From: Bacteroidales bacterium UBA6248
GTDB lineage: Bacteria > Bacteroidota > Bacteroidia > Bacteroidales > Lentimicrobiaceae
Reading direction: 5' to 3'
Length of the DNA stretch: 52,060 bases
Assembly: GCA_002441345.1 (NCBI GenBank)
Contig: DJVU01000079.1
Coordinates: forward strand, 3,640-55,699
Part shown: piece after piece, positions 9,489-18,362 of the stretch
Layout: the number at the start of each line of letters is the position of its first letter
Position numbering within the stretch: position 1 is the first letter of the stretch
The notes under the pieces: generated by a model
Databases searched by the model: none
Seen by the model: only the letters and a program-made list of their open reading frames with translations
What the model was told of the DNA's origin: nothing
Position numbers and translations under genes: made by a program

Positions 9489-9695
9489 TTAACGAAAACC
9501 CCGGCCTGTCGGCTGCAGGTTCCTTTTCAGAAGAATAATGTTTGCAGTACCATAACTGGAATCAGCGTACAGTTCATCTATAATTCCCGCTGTTGTTCTA
9601 CCCTGAACATCAGCATTCCAGATAGATTTACAGGAGGGTAGATTAAGCAATCCTTCAACGCGACCGGCACTGCAGGCAAATCTATTTTCTGAGTT
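9489..9695 (-). pseudogene. Possible gene remnant: 68 open codons without ATG
   Basis: Reading leftward there is an open frame from 9695 to a TAA at 9491-9489. It overlaps the end of the glucosaminidase gene by 14 bases in another frame. The translation has no ATG and no internal stop, and contains protein-like phrases such as SIWNADVQGRTTAG and SSYGTANIILLKR. A TTG at codon 16 could start a 53-residue peptide. I do not recognise the family. It may be a decayed 3' gene fragment, a tiny real gene, or chance. Confidence 0.3.
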
Positions 9696-10659
9696 TTACC
9701 TTCTGCCCCTGTTCCGGTTCGTGACCCTGAGCCAGGCCGTTGTGTTTATAGAGATCTTTCAGCCGGATGGCATAAAACTGGGCTATATCGTGCATGGTTT
9801 CCTTACCGTTTACCACATGAATGTCTACGGCTCCTTTTCGCTTTTTCGGTGTAATGTAGATTGCCTGGCCTTCCTCCATGCGTTCATGCCTTCCCATCTC
9901 GTTGTAGCGCAGCAGTTGAAATCCGTGAATACCGAAATCACGGGCGATGGTATGGATGTCATCCCCGTCTCTGGCAAACGTTAATTTTACGCCGTTGTTC
10001 ATGTACACCGGACGGTTTCCTTCTGCAATTTCTATAAACTTAAGATTTTGAGGTTCAAGTACAATAGCCGGCACATGCACGGGGATTGCAGGCTGAGGAA
10101 GGGGTTCGTCGTGCACCACGGGCACAGGCTTATAGGACGCGTTGTCGAATAAAAACAACTCATTTTCCTCAATGATTCGGATTAGGATTTCGGCATACCG
10201 GGGATTGGTTGCATAACCGGCACTTTTCAATCCGTGTGCCCATCCTTTGTAATCCCGTATATCCAGCTGAAAAAGGCCGGAATAACGCGGACGGCTTGTT
10301 AGAAAAAGAGAATGATCGTTAAAGGATTCCTCGGGAGAATTGTACTTCCGGAAGCACTCATCTTTCTCGTCGTCGTCCTTAATGTACGTCATCCCTGTCC
10401 ACTCCTTATGGCACTTGATGCCGAAATGGTTATTGGCATTAACAGCAAGTTCGGAATTACCGGTACCCGACTCAAGAATTCCCTGTGCCAGTGTTATGCT
10501 GGCCGGAATACCGTATTCCTGCATTTTTTTTACGGCAATGGCGCTGTATTTACCGACATAATCGGCATAATTCATCTTCCTGCCTGCAGGCTGAGCAGGA
10601 ACAACGGCAGTTATCAGGCTTAGCAGAACGGTGAGAAGGGCAGTAACGTAAATCCTCAT
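9682..10659 (-). CDS. Secreted glucosaminidase (GH73) with LysM domains
   Basis: The 325-residue protein begins with a signal peptide (hydrophobic core residues 5-20, ending VPAQ). Residues of about 30-170 form a mannosyl-glycoprotein endo-beta-N-acetylglucosaminidase-like domain: ITLAQGILESGTGNSELA contains the catalytic Glu, and NNHFGIKCH and YNSPEESFNDHS are family hallmarks. Two LysM-type peptidoglycan-binding units follow (about residues 225-275 and 280-325). It should cut the glycan strands of peptidoglycan in the periplasm or at the cell surface, as FlgJ-like autolysins do. It is divergent from the response-regulator gene. Confidence 0.92.
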   Translation of the reverse strand: MRIYVTALLTVLLSLITAVVPAQPAGRKMNYADYVGKYSAIAVKKMQEYGIPASITLAQGILESGTGNSELAVNANNHFGIKCHKEWTGMTYIKDDDEKDECFRKYNSPEESFNDHSLFLTSRPRYSGLFQLDIRDYKGWAHGLKSAGYATNPRYAEILIRIIEENELFLFDNASYKPVPVVHDEPLPQPAIPVHVPAIVLEPQNLKFIEIAEGNRPVYMNNGVKLTFARDGDDIHTIARDFGIHGFQLLRYNEMGRHERMEEGQAIYITPKKRKGAVDIHVVNGKETMHDIAQFYAIRLKDLYKHNGLAQGHEPEQGQKVKLRK

Positions 10660-10683
10660 AGAACAGATTCATAAATTTGAAGG

Positions 10684-10691
10684 CAAAGATA
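10684..10691 (-). promoter_or_regulatory. Candidate -7 promoter element for the glucosaminidase gene
   Basis: Read on the minus strand this is TATCTTTG, an exact TAnnTTTG match 24 bases before the ATG at 10659. A TTTA lies 22 bases further upstream. Confidence 0.55.
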
Positions 10692-10818
10692 ATCAACCTT
10701 TGCATTCGGAGAGTAAACAACAGTTCCGGAAAGCCGTGAATAAAAGCTGACAAAGCAAAGCACAAATTGTTTAATTTAGTGCGGTTAAAACGGGACACCT
10801 CCCAATAAACGTAACGGT

Positions 10819-11505
10819 ATGCCTGAGCCAACCATACTCATTGTTGAAGATCACGTTAAAATGGCTGATTCCATCAGCAGCGGGCTGGAGGAGAGCGGTT
10901 TTAAAACGGAAGTAGCATATGACGGTTTTATCGGAAAGCGCCTTTCCGATGCCCGGGAATACGACTTGATTATACTGGATGTAAACCTACCCCAGATTAA
11001 CGGCTATGAGCTTTGTTCCATTATACGCGAAAAAAGCCCGAATGTCCCGGTTATTATGCTCACAGCCCTTGGCAGCACCGAAGACAAATTGCTCGGATTC
11101 GACAAAGGAGCCGATGATTACATCGTCAAGCCATTTGAATTCCGTGAGCTTCTGGCGCGAATCAAGGCACTGCTCAAACGATCGGCAGGAGAAACACGAA
11201 CCGATCACATCCTGAAAGTAGCCGACCTCGTTATTGACCTTGACAGCAAATCGGTGCAACGCGGAAATATCTCTATCGACCTTACTGCCAAAGAATTTGC
11301 ACTCCTCGAATACCTTGTCAGAAACAAAGGTAAAGTTGTCTCAAAAGCCGATATTGCTGAAAAAATCTGGAACATCAATTTCGATACCGGCACCAATGTG
11401 ATCGAAGTTTATGTGAATTTCCTGAGGAAGAAAATAGATAAAAACTTCCCCGTTAAACTCATACACACACACATAGGTATGGGGTATATTCTTAAAGAGA
11501 AATAA
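10819..11505 (+). CDS. OmpR-family response regulator
   Basis: This 228-residue protein has an N-terminal receiver domain with acidic pocket Glu10/Asp11, phosphoacceptor Asp54 (in IILDVNLP), and Lys104-Pro105. A C-terminal winged-helix DNA-binding domain (about residues 130-226) shows the Trans_reg_C pattern DLTAKEFALLEYL and the final HTHIGMGYIL. It is phosphorylated by a partner kinase and binds promoter DNA. The kinase gene starts 3 bases after the stop codon, so the two are a coupled system. The signal it answers is not evident from the sequence. Confidence 0.95.
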   Translation: MPEPTILIVEDHVKMADSISSGLEESGFKTEVAYDGFIGKRLSDAREYDLIILDVNLPQINGYELCSIIREKSPNVPVIMLTALGSTEDKLLGFDKGADDYIVKPFEFRELLARIKALLKRSAGETRTDHILKVADLVIDLDSKSVQRGNISIDLTAKEFALLEYLVRNKGKVVSKADIAEKIWNINFDTGTNVIEVYVNFLRKKIDKNFPVKLIHTHIGMGYILKEK

Positions 11506-11508
11506 ACA

Positions 11509-12897
11509 ATGCAGATACGAACAAGGCTGACGCTGCAATTTGCTTTGCTTGTCGGGAGCATACTCGTTGCCTTTACCCTGCTGATTTTTATCCTTTCTGC
11601 CAATTACCGTAAACAGGAATTTAACGAAAGGCTGAAGGAAAAAGCCATAAATACAGCTAAACTGCTGATCGATGTTAAAGAAGTCGACCGCGACCTGATG
11701 CGGATTATCGACAGCACAAACTACAGCTCACTCGAGGATGCCGAAGTAATTGTATTCGACTACTTCAAACGAAGTAAAATTTACACATCAGGAAAACAGC
11801 CGGGACTCGAAATAACCGAAGAGCTGCTGGCGAAAGCACGGAGCAACGATGAGTTTGTTTTCAGACAGGGAGAGCGGGAAGCCATTGGATTGCTTTATAC
11901 TAACGGCCTCAGGCGTTTTGTGGTGTTTGCATCGGCTACCGACAAATACGGCATCAACAAACTCAACAATCTGCTGATTGTTTTGCTCATTGGGCTGCTG
12001 GTCTCGATTGGATTTACCATCATAACAGGTCTGGTTTTCTCGCGTCAGGCACTCAAACCCATTTCCAATGTCATAAGGCAGGTATCAACCATCACAGCTT
12101 CCAATCTGGAGCAGCGGGTCGACGAAGGAAACGGCAGCGACGAAATCGCCCTGCTGGCTATTACATTTAATGAAATGCTGGTCCGCATCGAGAGGGCTTT
12201 TCAAATACAGCGAAGCTTTGTTTCCAATGCTTCGCACGAATTGCGAACGCCGCTTGCCTCCGTCACGAGTCAGATAGAAGTGGCTCTGATGAAAGACCGC
12301 GATCCGGAAGAGTACCGCAGGGTTCTGGGCTCGCTGCTCGAAGATGCGCGCAGCCTTACGGCACTGGCAAATAACCTCCTTGAGATCGCAAGGGCCGAAC
12401 AGGATATCCGGACAATGAGCCTGAAACCTGTGCGGCTCGATGAATTGCTGCTTCAAACCAGCTCTGAGTTCGAAATTGTACACCCGGAATACGTGATTGA
12501 TATTCTGATTCACGACAATGCTGAGGATGAAGCACATGATCTTACAATAAAAGGGAACGAAAACCTGCTTAAACTGATTTTCTCAAACCTGATCGACAAT
12601 GCCTGCAAATTTTCAGACGGGAAACCGGTGAAAGTCGATCTGGAATTTAACCGCGATCACATCCTGATAAAGGTAGCCGATAATGGAATTGGCATCAGCA
12701 ATGAAGATATGCCACATATATTTGAACCCTTTTACAGAGCTCAGAATGTGGCACATACGCGCGGACATGGAATCGGTCTTTCACTTATCAGTAAAATAGT
12801 CACCCTTCACGACGGCAGCATTCGGTTCGATTCCGAACCGGGCCGAGGAACAACGGTTTTCGTAAAACTGCCCTATTCCCCACACAACAAATACTAA
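11509..12897 (+). CDS. Membrane sensor histidine kinase
   Basis: The 462 residues contain two membrane segments (about 12-30 and 154-177) flanking a periplasmic sensor region of about 120 residues. A HAMP linker (178-230) follows, then a HisKA domain with phosphorylatable His243 in SNASHELRTPLA. The HATPase_c domain has the N box (NLIDNACKF), DNGIGI and GHGIGLSL motifs. It is the partner of the preceding OmpR-type regulator. The stop TAA overlaps the ATG of rsmG by one base (TAATG), so translation of the two is likely coupled, an unusual companion for a two-component pair. Confidence 0.95.
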   Translation: MQIRTRLTLQFALLVGSILVAFTLLIFILSANYRKQEFNERLKEKAINTAKLLIDVKEVDRDLMRIIDSTNYSSLEDAEVIVFDYFKRSKIYTSGKQPGLEITEELLAKARSNDEFVFRQGEREAIGLLYTNGLRRFVVFASATDKYGINKLNNLLIVLLIGLLVSIGFTIITGLVFSRQALKPISNVIRQVSTITASNLEQRVDEGNGSDEIALLAITFNEMLVRIERAFQIQRSFVSNASHELRTPLASVTSQIEVALMKDRDPEEYRRVLGSLLEDARSLTALANNLLEIARAEQDIRTMSLKPVRLDELLLQTSSEFEIVHPEYVIDILIHDNAEDEAHDLTIKGNENLLKLIFSNLIDNACKFSDGKPVKVDLEFNRDHILIKVADNGIGISNEDMPHIFEPFYRAQNVAHTRGHGIGLSLISKIVTLHDGSIRFDSEPGRGTTVFVKLPYSPHNKY

Positions 12898-13523
12898 TGA
12901 ACCACGAACTTATATCCGGTTACTTTCCCGAAATTAATACAGAGCAACTTGAACGGTTCAGGAATCTGGATTCACTTTACCGCGAATGGAATGCGGCAAT
13001 TAATGTAATCTCCAGAAAAGATATAGACTTTTTATACGAACGGCATGTGCTCCATTCGCTGGGAATCGCTAAAGCAATCCGCTTTGCACCCGGCACCTCC
13101 GTGCTCGACGTTGGAACCGGAGGCGGATTCCCGGGAATCCCTCTTGCAATAATGTTTCCGGAAACCAGCTTCCATCTGGTCGACAGCATCGGAAAAAAAA
13201 TAAAGGTGGTGAAAGCAGTCGCCGAAGCACTCAAATTGCAAAATGTTACATCCGAACAGACACGAGCGGAATCGCTGATTGAAAAATACGATTTCATTGT
13301 TAGCAGGGCGGTAACCTCACTCCCGGAATTCCTTTCGTGGACCCGCAAAAACATCGCAAAACGAAGCCTGAATCCTTTGCACAACGGCATTCTGTATTTA
13401 AAAGGCGGAGATCTAAGTGAGGAATTAAAAGGATGCGGAGCTAAGTACCAGATTTACCATCTTCAACGTTATTTCAAAGAAGAATTTTTCAGTACCAAAT
13501 CGGTAGTTCATCTTTGGTTCTGA
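12897..13523 (+). CDS. rsmG: 16S rRNA m7G527 methyltransferase
   Basis: RsmG (GidB) methylates N7 of G527 in 16S rRNA using S-adenosylmethionine; its loss is known to give low-level streptomycin resistance in other bacteria. The 208-residue length is normal. The SAM-binding motif VLDVGTGGGFPGIPLA is at residues 69-84, and SRAVTSLPEF and YLKGGDL match the family. The start codon overlaps the stop of the histidine kinase gene, so it is read from the same message. Confidence 0.95.
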   Translation: MNHELISGYFPEINTEQLERFRNLDSLYREWNAAINVISRKDIDFLYERHVLHSLGIAKAIRFAPGTSVLDVGTGGGFPGIPLAIMFPETSFHLVDSIGKKIKVVKAVAEALKLQNVTSEQTRAESLIEKYDFIVSRAVTSLPEFLSWTRKNIAKRSLNPLHNGILYLKGGDLSEELKGCGAKYQIYHLQRYFKEEFFSTKSVVHLWF

Positions 13524-13668
13524 ATGTATTTTGAATAATTGCAGACAGCGCCGGCAGACATAAACTATCGTTTTTTCTGTCTGATCACTTAGTCCGTGAT
13601 TGCTGAAAATTCACGAAAAACATTACCTTAGCTGCCGGAAAACCAAAAATCATTAAATAATTCCCGTT

Positions 13669-15138
13669 ATGAACAATCCGATTCTGAATCTTGAGCCTAA
13701 GGCCGTCTGGAGAAACTTTTTCAGCCTTACACAGATTCCCCGACCCTCAAAAAAAGAGGAGAAAATAATTGAATTCATGAAGCACTTCGGTGAAGCTGCC
13801 GGACTGGAAACATGGGTTGATGAAGTAGGAAATGTGATGATCCGCAAACCTGCCACACCGGGAATGGAAAACCGGGCCGGTATCGTTTTGCAGGCTCACC
13901 TCGACATGGTTCCCCAAAAAAACAGCGACAAAACGCATGACTTTGAAAAAGACCCTATTGAACCTCTGATCGATGGCGAATGGGTAAAAGCAAACGGTAC
14001 CACCCTCGGAGCAGATAACGGGATGGGTGTTGCCGCCATCATGGCCGTCCTCGAATCGAAAGATCTGGTTCACGGACCGGTAGAAGCCCTTTTTACCATC
14101 GACGAGGAAAGCGGCATGACCGGAGCTTTCAATTTAAAACCAAATGTTTTAAACGGCGATATATTGCTCAACCTCGACTCGGAAGATGAAGGCGAATTGT
14201 ACATCGGCTGTGCAGGAGGAATCAACGGCAATTTTGAATTCCCGTTTAAGAAAGTCAGTACTGAAAAAGATACCGTTGCTTACAAAATTAACATCAGTGG
14301 CCTCAGGGGCGGACATTCGGGACTCGATATTCCGCTTGGCAGGGGTAATTCCTGTAAAATCATCACACGCCTGATCTGGCACGGAGTAAATAAACACGGA
14401 CTTCGCCTTTCATCGATGGAGGCAGGAAATATGCGCAATGCTATCCCGCGCGAAGGACATGCAACGGTTACCATCCCGGCAGCTGAAAAGGAAAAGTTCG
14501 AAAAATGCATGCTCGACTTTGCTGAAACCATCAGGGCAGAGCTTTCGGTAACCGAACCCGGACTCCAGATTTCAGCATCGCCTGTGAGCATGCCCGAATA
14601 CCTGATGGATACCGACACCCAGAACAGAATGCTCAGAGCCGTTTATGGCTGTCCCAACGGCGTAATGCGCATGAGCGACGCCATGCCCGGACTCGTGGAA
14701 ACATCTACAAACCTCTCGATTGTGAAAACCGAGGGAGAAAAGGTTAAAGTTACCTGCCTGCTCAGAAGTTCGGTTAATTCTGCCAAAAAGGACCTTACTC
14801 ATATGATGGGAAGCATCTTCGAACTTGCCGGAGCAAATGTCGAATTCGACGGCGAATACCCGGGATGGAAACCCAATCCCGACTCGTCTATCCTGAAAAC
14901 CATGCAAACGGTTTACAACAACCGCTTTGGAAAAATACCCGAAATTAAAGCCATTCACGCCGGTCTGGAATGCGGACTTTTAGGCGCCGTTTATCCGAAC
15001 TGGGATATGATCTCCTTCGGCCCTACCATCCGTTACCCCCACTCACCCGACGAAAAAGTAAATGTTGCATCGGTAGAAAAATTCTGGATTTACCTGACAG
15101 AAACACTGAAAAATGCCCCGGAAAAACCCCTGGCATAA
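13669..15138 (+). CDS. pepD: Aminoacyl-histidine dipeptidase (peptidase D, M20)
   Basis: PepD is a zinc di- or tripeptidase that hydrolyses Xaa-His and other dipeptides in the cytoplasm. The 489-residue length is typical. Metal-site motifs are QAHLDMV (His77, Asp79), LGADNGMG (Asp116), IDEESGM (Glu146/Glu147) and LLNLDSEDEG. GGHSGLDI marks the lid-domain insertion, and PHSPDEKV carries the C-terminal His ligand. A TACCTTAG element (one mismatch to the -7 consensus) lies upstream. The gene is monocistronic and ends in a perfect 13-base hairpin. Confidence 0.95.
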   Translation: MNNPILNLEPKAVWRNFFSLTQIPRPSKKEEKIIEFMKHFGEAAGLETWVDEVGNVMIRKPATPGMENRAGIVLQAHLDMVPQKNSDKTHDFEKDPIEPLIDGEWVKANGTTLGADNGMGVAAIMAVLESKDLVHGPVEALFTIDEESGMTGAFNLKPNVLNGDILLNLDSEDEGELYIGCAGGINGNFEFPFKKVSTEKDTVAYKINISGLRGGHSGLDIPLGRGNSCKIITRLIWHGVNKHGLRLSSMEAGNMRNAIPREGHATVTIPAAEKEKFEKCMLDFAETIRAELSVTEPGLQISASPVSMPEYLMDTDTQNRMLRAVYGCPNGVMRMSDAMPGLVETSTNLSIVKTEGEKVKVTCLLRSSVNSAKKDLTHMMGSIFELAGANVEFDGEYPGWKPNPDSSILKTMQTVYNNRFGKIPEIKAIHAGLECGLLGAVYPNWDMISFGPTIRYPHSPDEKVNVASVEKFWIYLTETLKNAPEKPLA

Positions 15139-15190
15139 AGACTGAAATATCATTAATCACACACTGTTTTGATAATCAATTAATTGCATC

Positions 15191-15228
15191 TAATCCGGAA
15201 ATTATTAAAAAATTTCCGGATTATTTGT
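15191..15228 (+). terminator. Intrinsic terminator after pepD
   Basis: A perfect 13-base stem (arms 15191-15203 and 15211-15223, loop of 7 bases) ends directly at a short T run. Its right arm touches the -33 box of the rpmH promoter. Confidence 0.75.
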
Positions 15229-15254
15229 AAGCTAAAAAATAGTTATTATCTTTG
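15224..15254 (+). promoter_or_regulatory. Promoter of rpmH
   Basis: TTTG (15224-15227), a 19-base spacer and TATCTTTG (15247-15254) match the Bacteroidota housekeeping promoter in full. It is the best promoter in the window. Transcription should start near 15261, about 14 bases before the rpmH ATG. Confidence 0.85.
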
Positions 15255-15274
15255 CAGTCCCAAAAAACAAGACT

Positions 15275-15433
15275 ATGAGTAAGAGAACATTTCAGCCGTC
15301 ACAGAGGAAAAGAAGGAACAAACATGGTTTCAGGGAAAGAATGGCAACTGCCAATGGCCGCAGGGTTCTTGCTGCACGCAGGGCTAAAGGAAGAAAGAAA
15401 CTTTCGGTTTCCGACGAGGCCAAACATAAATAA
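15275..15433 (+). CDS. rpmH: 50S ribosomal protein L34
   Basis: This 52-residue, highly basic protein begins MSKRTFQPSQRKRRNKHGFR and continues with RMATANGRRVLAARRAKGRK, the L34 signature along nearly its whole length. L34 is a structural protein of the large ribosomal subunit. The gene is shorter than usual ORF cut-offs and easily missed. It has its own strong promoter and a following terminator, so it is a single-gene transcript. The frequent rpmH neighbours rnpA and dnaA are absent here. Confidence 0.97.
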   Translation: MSKRTFQPSQRKRRNKHGFRERMATANGRRVLAARRAKGRKKLSVSDEAKHK

Positions 15434-15474
15434 AAATATATAAGCGGCTCAGTGCCGTACTACTATATTCCGGG

Positions 15475-15510
15475 AAGGAGGTAATTATTATTGCCTCCTT
15501 TTCTTGTTTC
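15475..15510 (+). terminator. Intrinsic terminator after rpmH
   Basis: A 10-base stem with one G-U pair (arms 15475-15484 and 15491-15500), a 6-base loop and a T-rich tail lies about 40 bases after the rpmH stop. Confidence 0.8.
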
Positions 15511-15621
15511 AAAACCCAACTGCAGACTCCCCCCAGCCGGTTAAAGTACCCGCCCCGCTGCAGACTGGAATTGATAAAAAGCGTAAATTCGCAGTCAGTA
15601 AGCTGCATTTATTACCGTACC

Positions 15622-15879
15622 ATGGGCATTCTCCGTTTCCTGCTGATTGTTATTTCCGTTTATCTTGTTTTCAGGATCCTTACCCGGTTTATATTACCCT
15701 GGCTGGTAAGACGTTCCATTAAAAAGTATCAGGACAGGTTTTATGAGCGGAATCCGCATATACGTCGCGAAACAAAACAAAAGGAAGGCGACGTAACCGT
15801 AGAAAAAGTAGGTACTGAAAGCTCCGGCAACGTTCCGGATGACATAGGTGAATACGTTGATTACGAAGATATTAAATGA
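15622..15879 (+). CDS. Small membrane protein, DUF4834-like
   Basis: From the ATG at 15622 the product has 85 residues: one N-terminal membrane segment (about residues 3-22), a basic stretch, and a polar acidic tail ending EYVDYEDIK. A longer frame starting at a TTG (15571) adds 17 residues that do not look like protein. Size, topology and the YxRNPHIRRE-like middle resemble the DUF4834 family of Bacteroidota. Function is unknown. It sits 22 bases before the YfhO-like gene and is probably its operon partner. Confidence 0.75.
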   Translation: MGILRFLLIVISVYLVFRILTRFILPWLVRRSIKKYQDRFYERNPHIRRETKQKEGDVTVEKVGTESSGNVPDDIGEYVDYEDIK

Positions 15880-15901
15880 TTTACACAACCAACTTCAAAC
15901 C

Positions 15902-18349
15902 ATGAAAGAGCTCCGGCTGAAGAAGTATTTACCGCACCTGACAGCAGTGCTGATTTTTCTTGTACTAACCATGGGTTATTTTTCGCCCCTGCTGGAAGGC
16001 AAGAAGTTAAAGCAACCCGATATCAGCAACTGGAAAGGAATGTCGAAGGAGATCGTGGATTACCGCGAAAAAACCGGAGAAGAGCCGTTATGGACCAATT
16101 CGATGTTCGGCGGCATGCCGGCCTATCAGATTTCGGTTGAATACAAAGCGAACCTCATCCGCCACGTCGACAATATCTTCAAACTGGGACTCCCCCACCC
16201 TGCCAATCTGGTAATCATTTACTTTCTTGGATTTTTCATACTGCTGATGGTGCTCAGGGTAAATCCGTGGCTGGCTTTTGCAGGTTCGGCAGCTTTTGCC
16301 TTCTCCTCTTATTTCTTTATAATCCTGGAAGCAGGGCACAACAGTAAAGCCCATGCCATAGGCTATATGGCTCCGGTACTTGCGGGTATTATCCTGTCCT
16401 ACCGTGGCAAGAGACTCGCCGGAGCTTTATTGACTGCCTTATTCCTTGCGCTGGAGATCAGAGCTAACCATCTGCAGATCACTTATTATCTTATGCTGAT
16501 TGTAATTATCATCGGAATAACGGAACTGATATCTGCCTTTAGGGAAAAACGGCTTCCCGACTTTTTAAAAACTACCGGACTTCTCTTCATCGCTGCTTTG
16601 CTTGCCGTTTCCACAAATATTACCAGCCTTTGGGCTACCTGGGAATACGGCAAAGAAACCATCCGCGGCAGAAGCGAATTAAGCTCAAATCCGGAAAACA
16701 GAACCAGCGGACTCGATAAAGATTATGCCACCAGCTGGAGTTACGGCCGGGCCGAGACTTTCTCTCTTCTTATTCCCAATGTCAAAGGAGGTGCAACCGG
16801 AAGTCTGGGAGAGAACGAAAAAGCCATGGACAAGGTAGATCGCGACTGGGCGCAGACAATTGCCGGACAGAATCATTACTGGGGCGATCAACCCTTTACT
16901 TCCGGACCTGTTTATGCAGGTGCTATTATGGTATTTCTCTTCGTTTTAGGACTGTTCATCCTGAAAGGAAACATGCGCTGGTGGCTGCTGGCAGCTACAG
17001 TGCTTTCGATATTGCTCTCATGGGGAAAGAATTTTATGCCGCTCACCGATTTCTTCCTGCACTACATCCCCGGCTACAATAAGTTCAGAGCAGTTTCCAT
17101 GATACTCGTTATCGCCGATCTTACCATTCCCCTGCTTGGCATTCTGGCACTAAAAGAAATAATCGAAAAGCCCGAAATTCTTAAACAAAAAAGGCGCGGA
17201 TTTTATATCGCCCTGGGATTGACTGCCGGCCTTGCTCTGTTATTTTTTATCCTGCCGCAAACATTCTTTAGCTTCCTCAGCGGAATGGAAAAATCATTTA
17301 TTGCAGAACAACGGGCCACCGTCGACAGCGGACAGGCCGCACAACTTGAGCAATTTGCCCATAACCTGACTATTGCAAGGGTGGCCGTTTTTAAAGCCGA
17401 CGCCATCCGTACCGTACTGTTCATCCTGCTTGCAGCTGCTGCTCTCTGGCTTTACGAACGGAAAAACATCGGCAAAGGCATCCTGACAGCCATTATTTCC
17501 GTACTTATTCTGGCCGATATGGTACCGGTTGCATACCGATACCTGAACAACGATAATTTTGTCAGCAAGACACTGGTAAATAATCCATTCACTCCTACCG
17601 ACGCAAATAAACTGATTTCGAAAGACAGCGATCCCAATTTCAGAGTTCTGAATACCACGGTAAGCACGTTTCAGGATGCCAGCACCTCGTATTTCCATAA
17701 GAGCATTGGCGGATATCACGGAGCCAAGCTACGGAGGTATCAGGAACTGATCGATCATCACATCGGCAAATACAATGAGTCAGTTCTCAATATGCTGAAT
17801 ACGAAGTACTTTATTGTTGCAGATGAAAACCGGCGCCCAGTTGCCCAGTTAAACATGGATGCACTGGGTCATGCCTGGTTTGTCGATGAATATATCCTGG
17901 TTGATAATGCCGACGAAGAAATAGAGGCCCTTACTGCATTCAACCCCGGAACTACTGCCATTGTGGACAAGCGTTTCAGCGATCGTCTCAGTGGATTTGA
18001 TGCGGTTCCGGACAGTACCGCTCAGATCAATCTCAGCAGTTACGCTCCCAACAAGCTGAAGTACTCATACAGTGCTGCAAGCGATCAGTTGGTTGTATTT
18101 TCGGAGATATATTACGATAAAGGATGGAATGCTTTTATCGACGGAAAACCGGCTCCGCACTTCAGGGCAAATTATGTGCTGAGGGCTATGGCTGTACCTG
18201 CCGGATCCCATGATATCGAATTCAGGTTTGAACCTGTGGTTTACAGAACGGGGGAAAGCATTTCACTGGCAGGATCGCTGCTTCTGCTGCTTTTGTTGCT
18301 GGGATATGCCTTCACGGAATTCAGAAAAAATTACAGGAAACAATCGTAA
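15902..18349 (+). CDS. YfhO-family polytopic membrane protein (GT-C-like)
   Basis: The ATG at 15902 gives 815 residues; an upstream GTG (15848) would overlap the previous gene. About twelve or more membrane segments fill residues 10-560, followed by a mixed soluble C-terminal region and one last membrane segment near the end (LLLLLLLGYAF). The pattern fits the YfhO family, integral membrane proteins with GT-C glycosyltransferase topology, some of which modify cell-envelope polymers using lipid-linked sugars. The first loop has the acidic residues expected there. It is followed by a glycosyltransferase gene, consistent with a role in surface glycans. Confidence 0.88.
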   Translation: MKELRLKKYLPHLTAVLIFLVLTMGYFSPLLEGKKLKQPDISNWKGMSKEIVDYREKTGEEPLWTNSMFGGMPAYQISVEYKANLIRHVDNIFKLGLPHPANLVIIYFLGFFILLMVLRVNPWLAFAGSAAFAFSSYFFIILEAGHNSKAHAIGYMAPVLAGIILSYRGKRLAGALLTALFLALEIRANHLQITYYLMLIVIIIGITELISAFREKRLPDFLKTTGLLFIAALLAVSTNITSLWATWEYGKETIRGRSELSSNPENRTSGLDKDYATSWSYGRAETFSLLIPNVKGGATGSLGENEKAMDKVDRDWAQTIAGQNHYWGDQPFTSGPVYAGAIMVFLFVLGLFILKGNMRWWLLAATVLSILLSWGKNFMPLTDFFLHYIPGYNKFRAVSMILVIADLTIPLLGILALKEIIEKPEILKQKRRGFYIALGLTAGLALLFFILPQTFFSFLSGMEKSFIAEQRATVDSGQAAQLEQFAHNLTIARVAVFKADAIRTVLFILLAAAALWLYERKNIGKGILTAIISVLILADMVPVAYRYLNNDNFVSKTLVNNPFTPTDANKLISKDSDPNFRVLNTTVSTFQDASTSYFHKSIGGYHGAKLRRYQELIDHHIGKYNESVLNMLNTKYFIVADENRRPVAQLNMDALGHAWFVDEYILVDNADEEIEALTAFNPGTTAIVDKRFSDRLSGFDAVPDSTAQINLSSYAPNKLKYSYSAASDQLVVFSEIYYDKGWNAFIDGKPAPHFRANYVLRAMAVPAGSHDIEFRFEPVVYRTGESISLAGSLLLLLLLLGYAFTEFRKNYRKQS

Positions 18350-18362
18350 AACTCAACCGAAA

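Noticed and set aside
14186..14374. Short frames inside large genes on either strand
   Set aside because: These overlap strongly recognised genes (here pepD) and show shadow composition.
15848..15901. Upstream GTG start of the YfhO-like gene
   Set aside because: It would overlap the DUF4834-like gene; the ATG at 15902 leads into a normal membrane start.
18210..18362. ATG start of the glycosyltransferase inside the YfhO gene
   Set aside because: It adds a Cys/Trp-rich leader without family resemblance and a 140-base overlap.
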